Positions 62,326 to 64,000 of a DNA stretch of 64,000 nt are shown piece after piece. The translations under genes and the position numbers were made by a program. The stretch lies in the NCBI RefSeq assembly GCF_047511655.1, contig NC_133405.1:92043046-92107045 (forward strand). The letters are read 5' to 3'. The DNA is from Castor canadensis. Its lineage: Eukaryota; Chordata; Mammalia; Rodentia; Castoridae. The notes beneath the pieces were generated by a model, which did no database searches, was not told the DNA's origin, and was given only the letters and a program-made list of their open reading frames with translations. Position 1 is the first letter of the stretch, and the number at the start of each line of letters is the position of its first letter.

Positions 62326-64000
62326 GAGCAAGATCACAGGATACAAGGTCAATATACAAAAATCAACTGTTTTCCTGCATATCAGCAATAAACAATTAGA
62401 ATTTTAAATTTCAAGAAAGCAATATTATTTTCAATAGCAGCAATGAAATATTTCAGTTTAAATATAACAAAATATGTACAAGATTTGAGTGTAGAAAACA
62501 AGCCATTGATGAAAGAAATCAAAGAAGATCTAAATAAAGGGAGACTATTCATGTTCATGGATAAGAAGACTCGATATTGTTAGGATGTCAAGTCTTCCCA
62601 ACTTAACATACAGATTCAATGTCATTTCAAATTCCCAGCAAGCTATATTGTGAGCATAGACAAAATGATTCTAAAGTTTATATGAAAAGGCAAAAGACCT
62701 AGCATAACCAAAACAATACTGAAGAAGAATGAAATTAGAGGATTAACACTATCTGATTTCAAGACAGCTACAGAGTATGGTGTTAAAGAAAGAAAGAATT
62801 CCTACACACAGATCAACAGGATAGAATGGAATATATTTTGAGACACAGTCAACAGAACTTGTTGGAAATATGGGTTGAAGAAAAGAACGGAATCAAGGGC
62901 CATCTGTAAGAGATGGAGGGAAGACCAGGCTACAGAACATTTTTTTTGTGGTCCTGGGGTTTGAACTCAGGGCCTCACACTTGTTAGGCAGGCACTCCAC
63001 CACTTGAGCCACTCTGCCAGCACCATCTTTTAAGTTTTAATAAAAGATTATAAAGTCTATGATTCTTTGACCTGCCCCACAGGCTCTTCAAATCCACTAC
63101 AGCTATTCTTGGTGCTGGTGTCTCCCTACTTACTGACGCCACACCTCCAAGCTGAAGCCCCCCCTCCCCTTTCCTCTTCTATGGAGGGAGTGTTGGGGAC
63201 TATGCCAGTGAGAGACAATGATCAGGGTAAATGCTGTTTTGGTTTTAAGAGGCTTCAAGCTTTGTGTGTCAAAGATCTGCTTACCCTATAATTAGTATGT
63301 TAATGAAGGATTAGGCAAAAGTTGAGGAAGGGAAAAAGAATGAGTGAAAGAGAAGAGAAAAAGATGAAGAGAGAAAGATGGGGGAGGGAGGAAAAGGAAA
63401 ATACAATAGATTAACTGTTGGCAGAAATGGGGTAAGGGATCAGGGCAGGAGCCCCCCCCCCACCCCGCCGCCACGGGGTTGAGTACACCCAGCACTGCTG
63501 GATTTGCAGTGTAAGAGAGCAGGGAAACTGTTATAGGGAGAAATAGTCTGTATAGTGACTATGTGTGGTCAGAGTGGGAGGCTGGATGAAAAAAAAAAAA
63601 GAATGAATTCAGAAAAATGGTTCTTAACTTTTTATTGAGTCACTGACCTGTCTGAGAATGTGATGAAGGCTGTGCCCTGCACTCTCTCTAGAAAAATGGT
63701 AAATCACATATTGTACCAAATTTTACATACAATCATCATATTTATATGTGCTCTGAAACCTTCTAGGATCCATGAAACCTTGTCTAGGATCTCTGAATTA
63801 GAGAGTATTTAGATTAAAAAAAATCAACATGCCTGGTGCTGGTGTCTCACATCTGTAGTCCTACTTACTCAGGAGGCAGAGATCAACAAGATTGCGATTA
63901 GAAACCAGCCTGGGAAAGTAGTTTGTGAGATCCTATCAAAAAATACCCAACACAAAAAAGGGCTAGCAGAGTGGCTCAAATGGTAGAATGCCTGCCTAGC

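Larger units (their letters stand above)
61430..62870 (+). mobile_element. L1 ORF2 fragment with internal deletion and nested SINEs
   Basis: The first part, 61430-61664, is from the endonuclease/linker region ('tccatccaacaacagcagaatgcacac'). It resumes at 61890-62115 ('aaatctccaaacatttgggaattaaacaa') after a SINE at 61665-61880. After a second SINE (62120-62325) the text jumps to a much later part of ORF2 ('caagatcacaggatacaaggtcaat…ttaggatgtcaagtcttcccaac'). A large middle portion of ORF2 is therefore missing. It is a dead copy. Confidence 0.8.

Overview
The window is mammalian nuclear DNA, almost certainly from a castorimorph rodent, most likely a beaver (Castor). It is packed with tRNA-derived ID-type SINEs, B1/7SL-like monomers, and a dimeric SINE in which a B1-like half is fused to an ID-like half. 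Their core (a tRNA-like A box, a B box of the form GTTCAAACCCC, then an A-rich tail) is, as I recall, typical of beaver. Ancient eutherian repeats (MIR, L2, L3/CR1, MaLR LTRs, old L1, a Tigger-like DNA transposon) fill much of the rest. No prokaryotic or intact viral gene is present.

One real protein-coding gene is visible: the 5' part of IQSEC2 (X-linked in placental mammals; an ARF guanine-nucleotide exchange factor of the postsynaptic density), on the minus strand. The large first coding exon (46745-47451, 235 codons plus 2 nt) lies in a CpG island, with a GC-box promoter/5' UTR at 47452-47860. A 30-nt microexon at 19379-19408 supplies the next residues (SDGENSRTV) in the correct phase after a 27.3-kb intron 1. 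From 19378 down to base 1 is intron 2; the IQ motif, Sec7 and PH domain exons lie beyond the left edge. A possible alternative first coding exon (8742 upward, minus strand, about eight residues beginning METPGRSI) sits in intron 2 with a good splice donor and the same phase as the microexon.

Layout: 1-6.5 kb, SINE-dense intron 2; 6.5-22 kb, SINE-poor, with an 850-bp purine tract, the candidate alternative exon, a cluster of three RFX-type motifs at 15.76-15.87 kb and the microexon; 22-37 kb, repeat-rich intron 1; 37-46.7 kb, SINE-poor intron 1 with a CTCF-like motif at 40.3 kb; 46.7-47.9 kb, exon 1 and CpG island; 48.1-48.5 kb, a degenerate minisatellite; 49-64 kb, upstream intergenic DNA with an RPSA processed pseudogene, L1, L2, L3 and LTR fragments, nested SINEs and a reverse CTCF-like motif at 57.8 kb. 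From the human gene order I would expect SMC1A to lie further right, but none of it is seen here.

I found no sign of a novel multi-gene system. The most interesting points are the microexon and its splice context, the phase-matched candidate alternative first exon, the RFX cluster, and the convergent CTCF-like motifs around the promoter. Repeat boundaries are read by eye and are good to about 10-30 bases.
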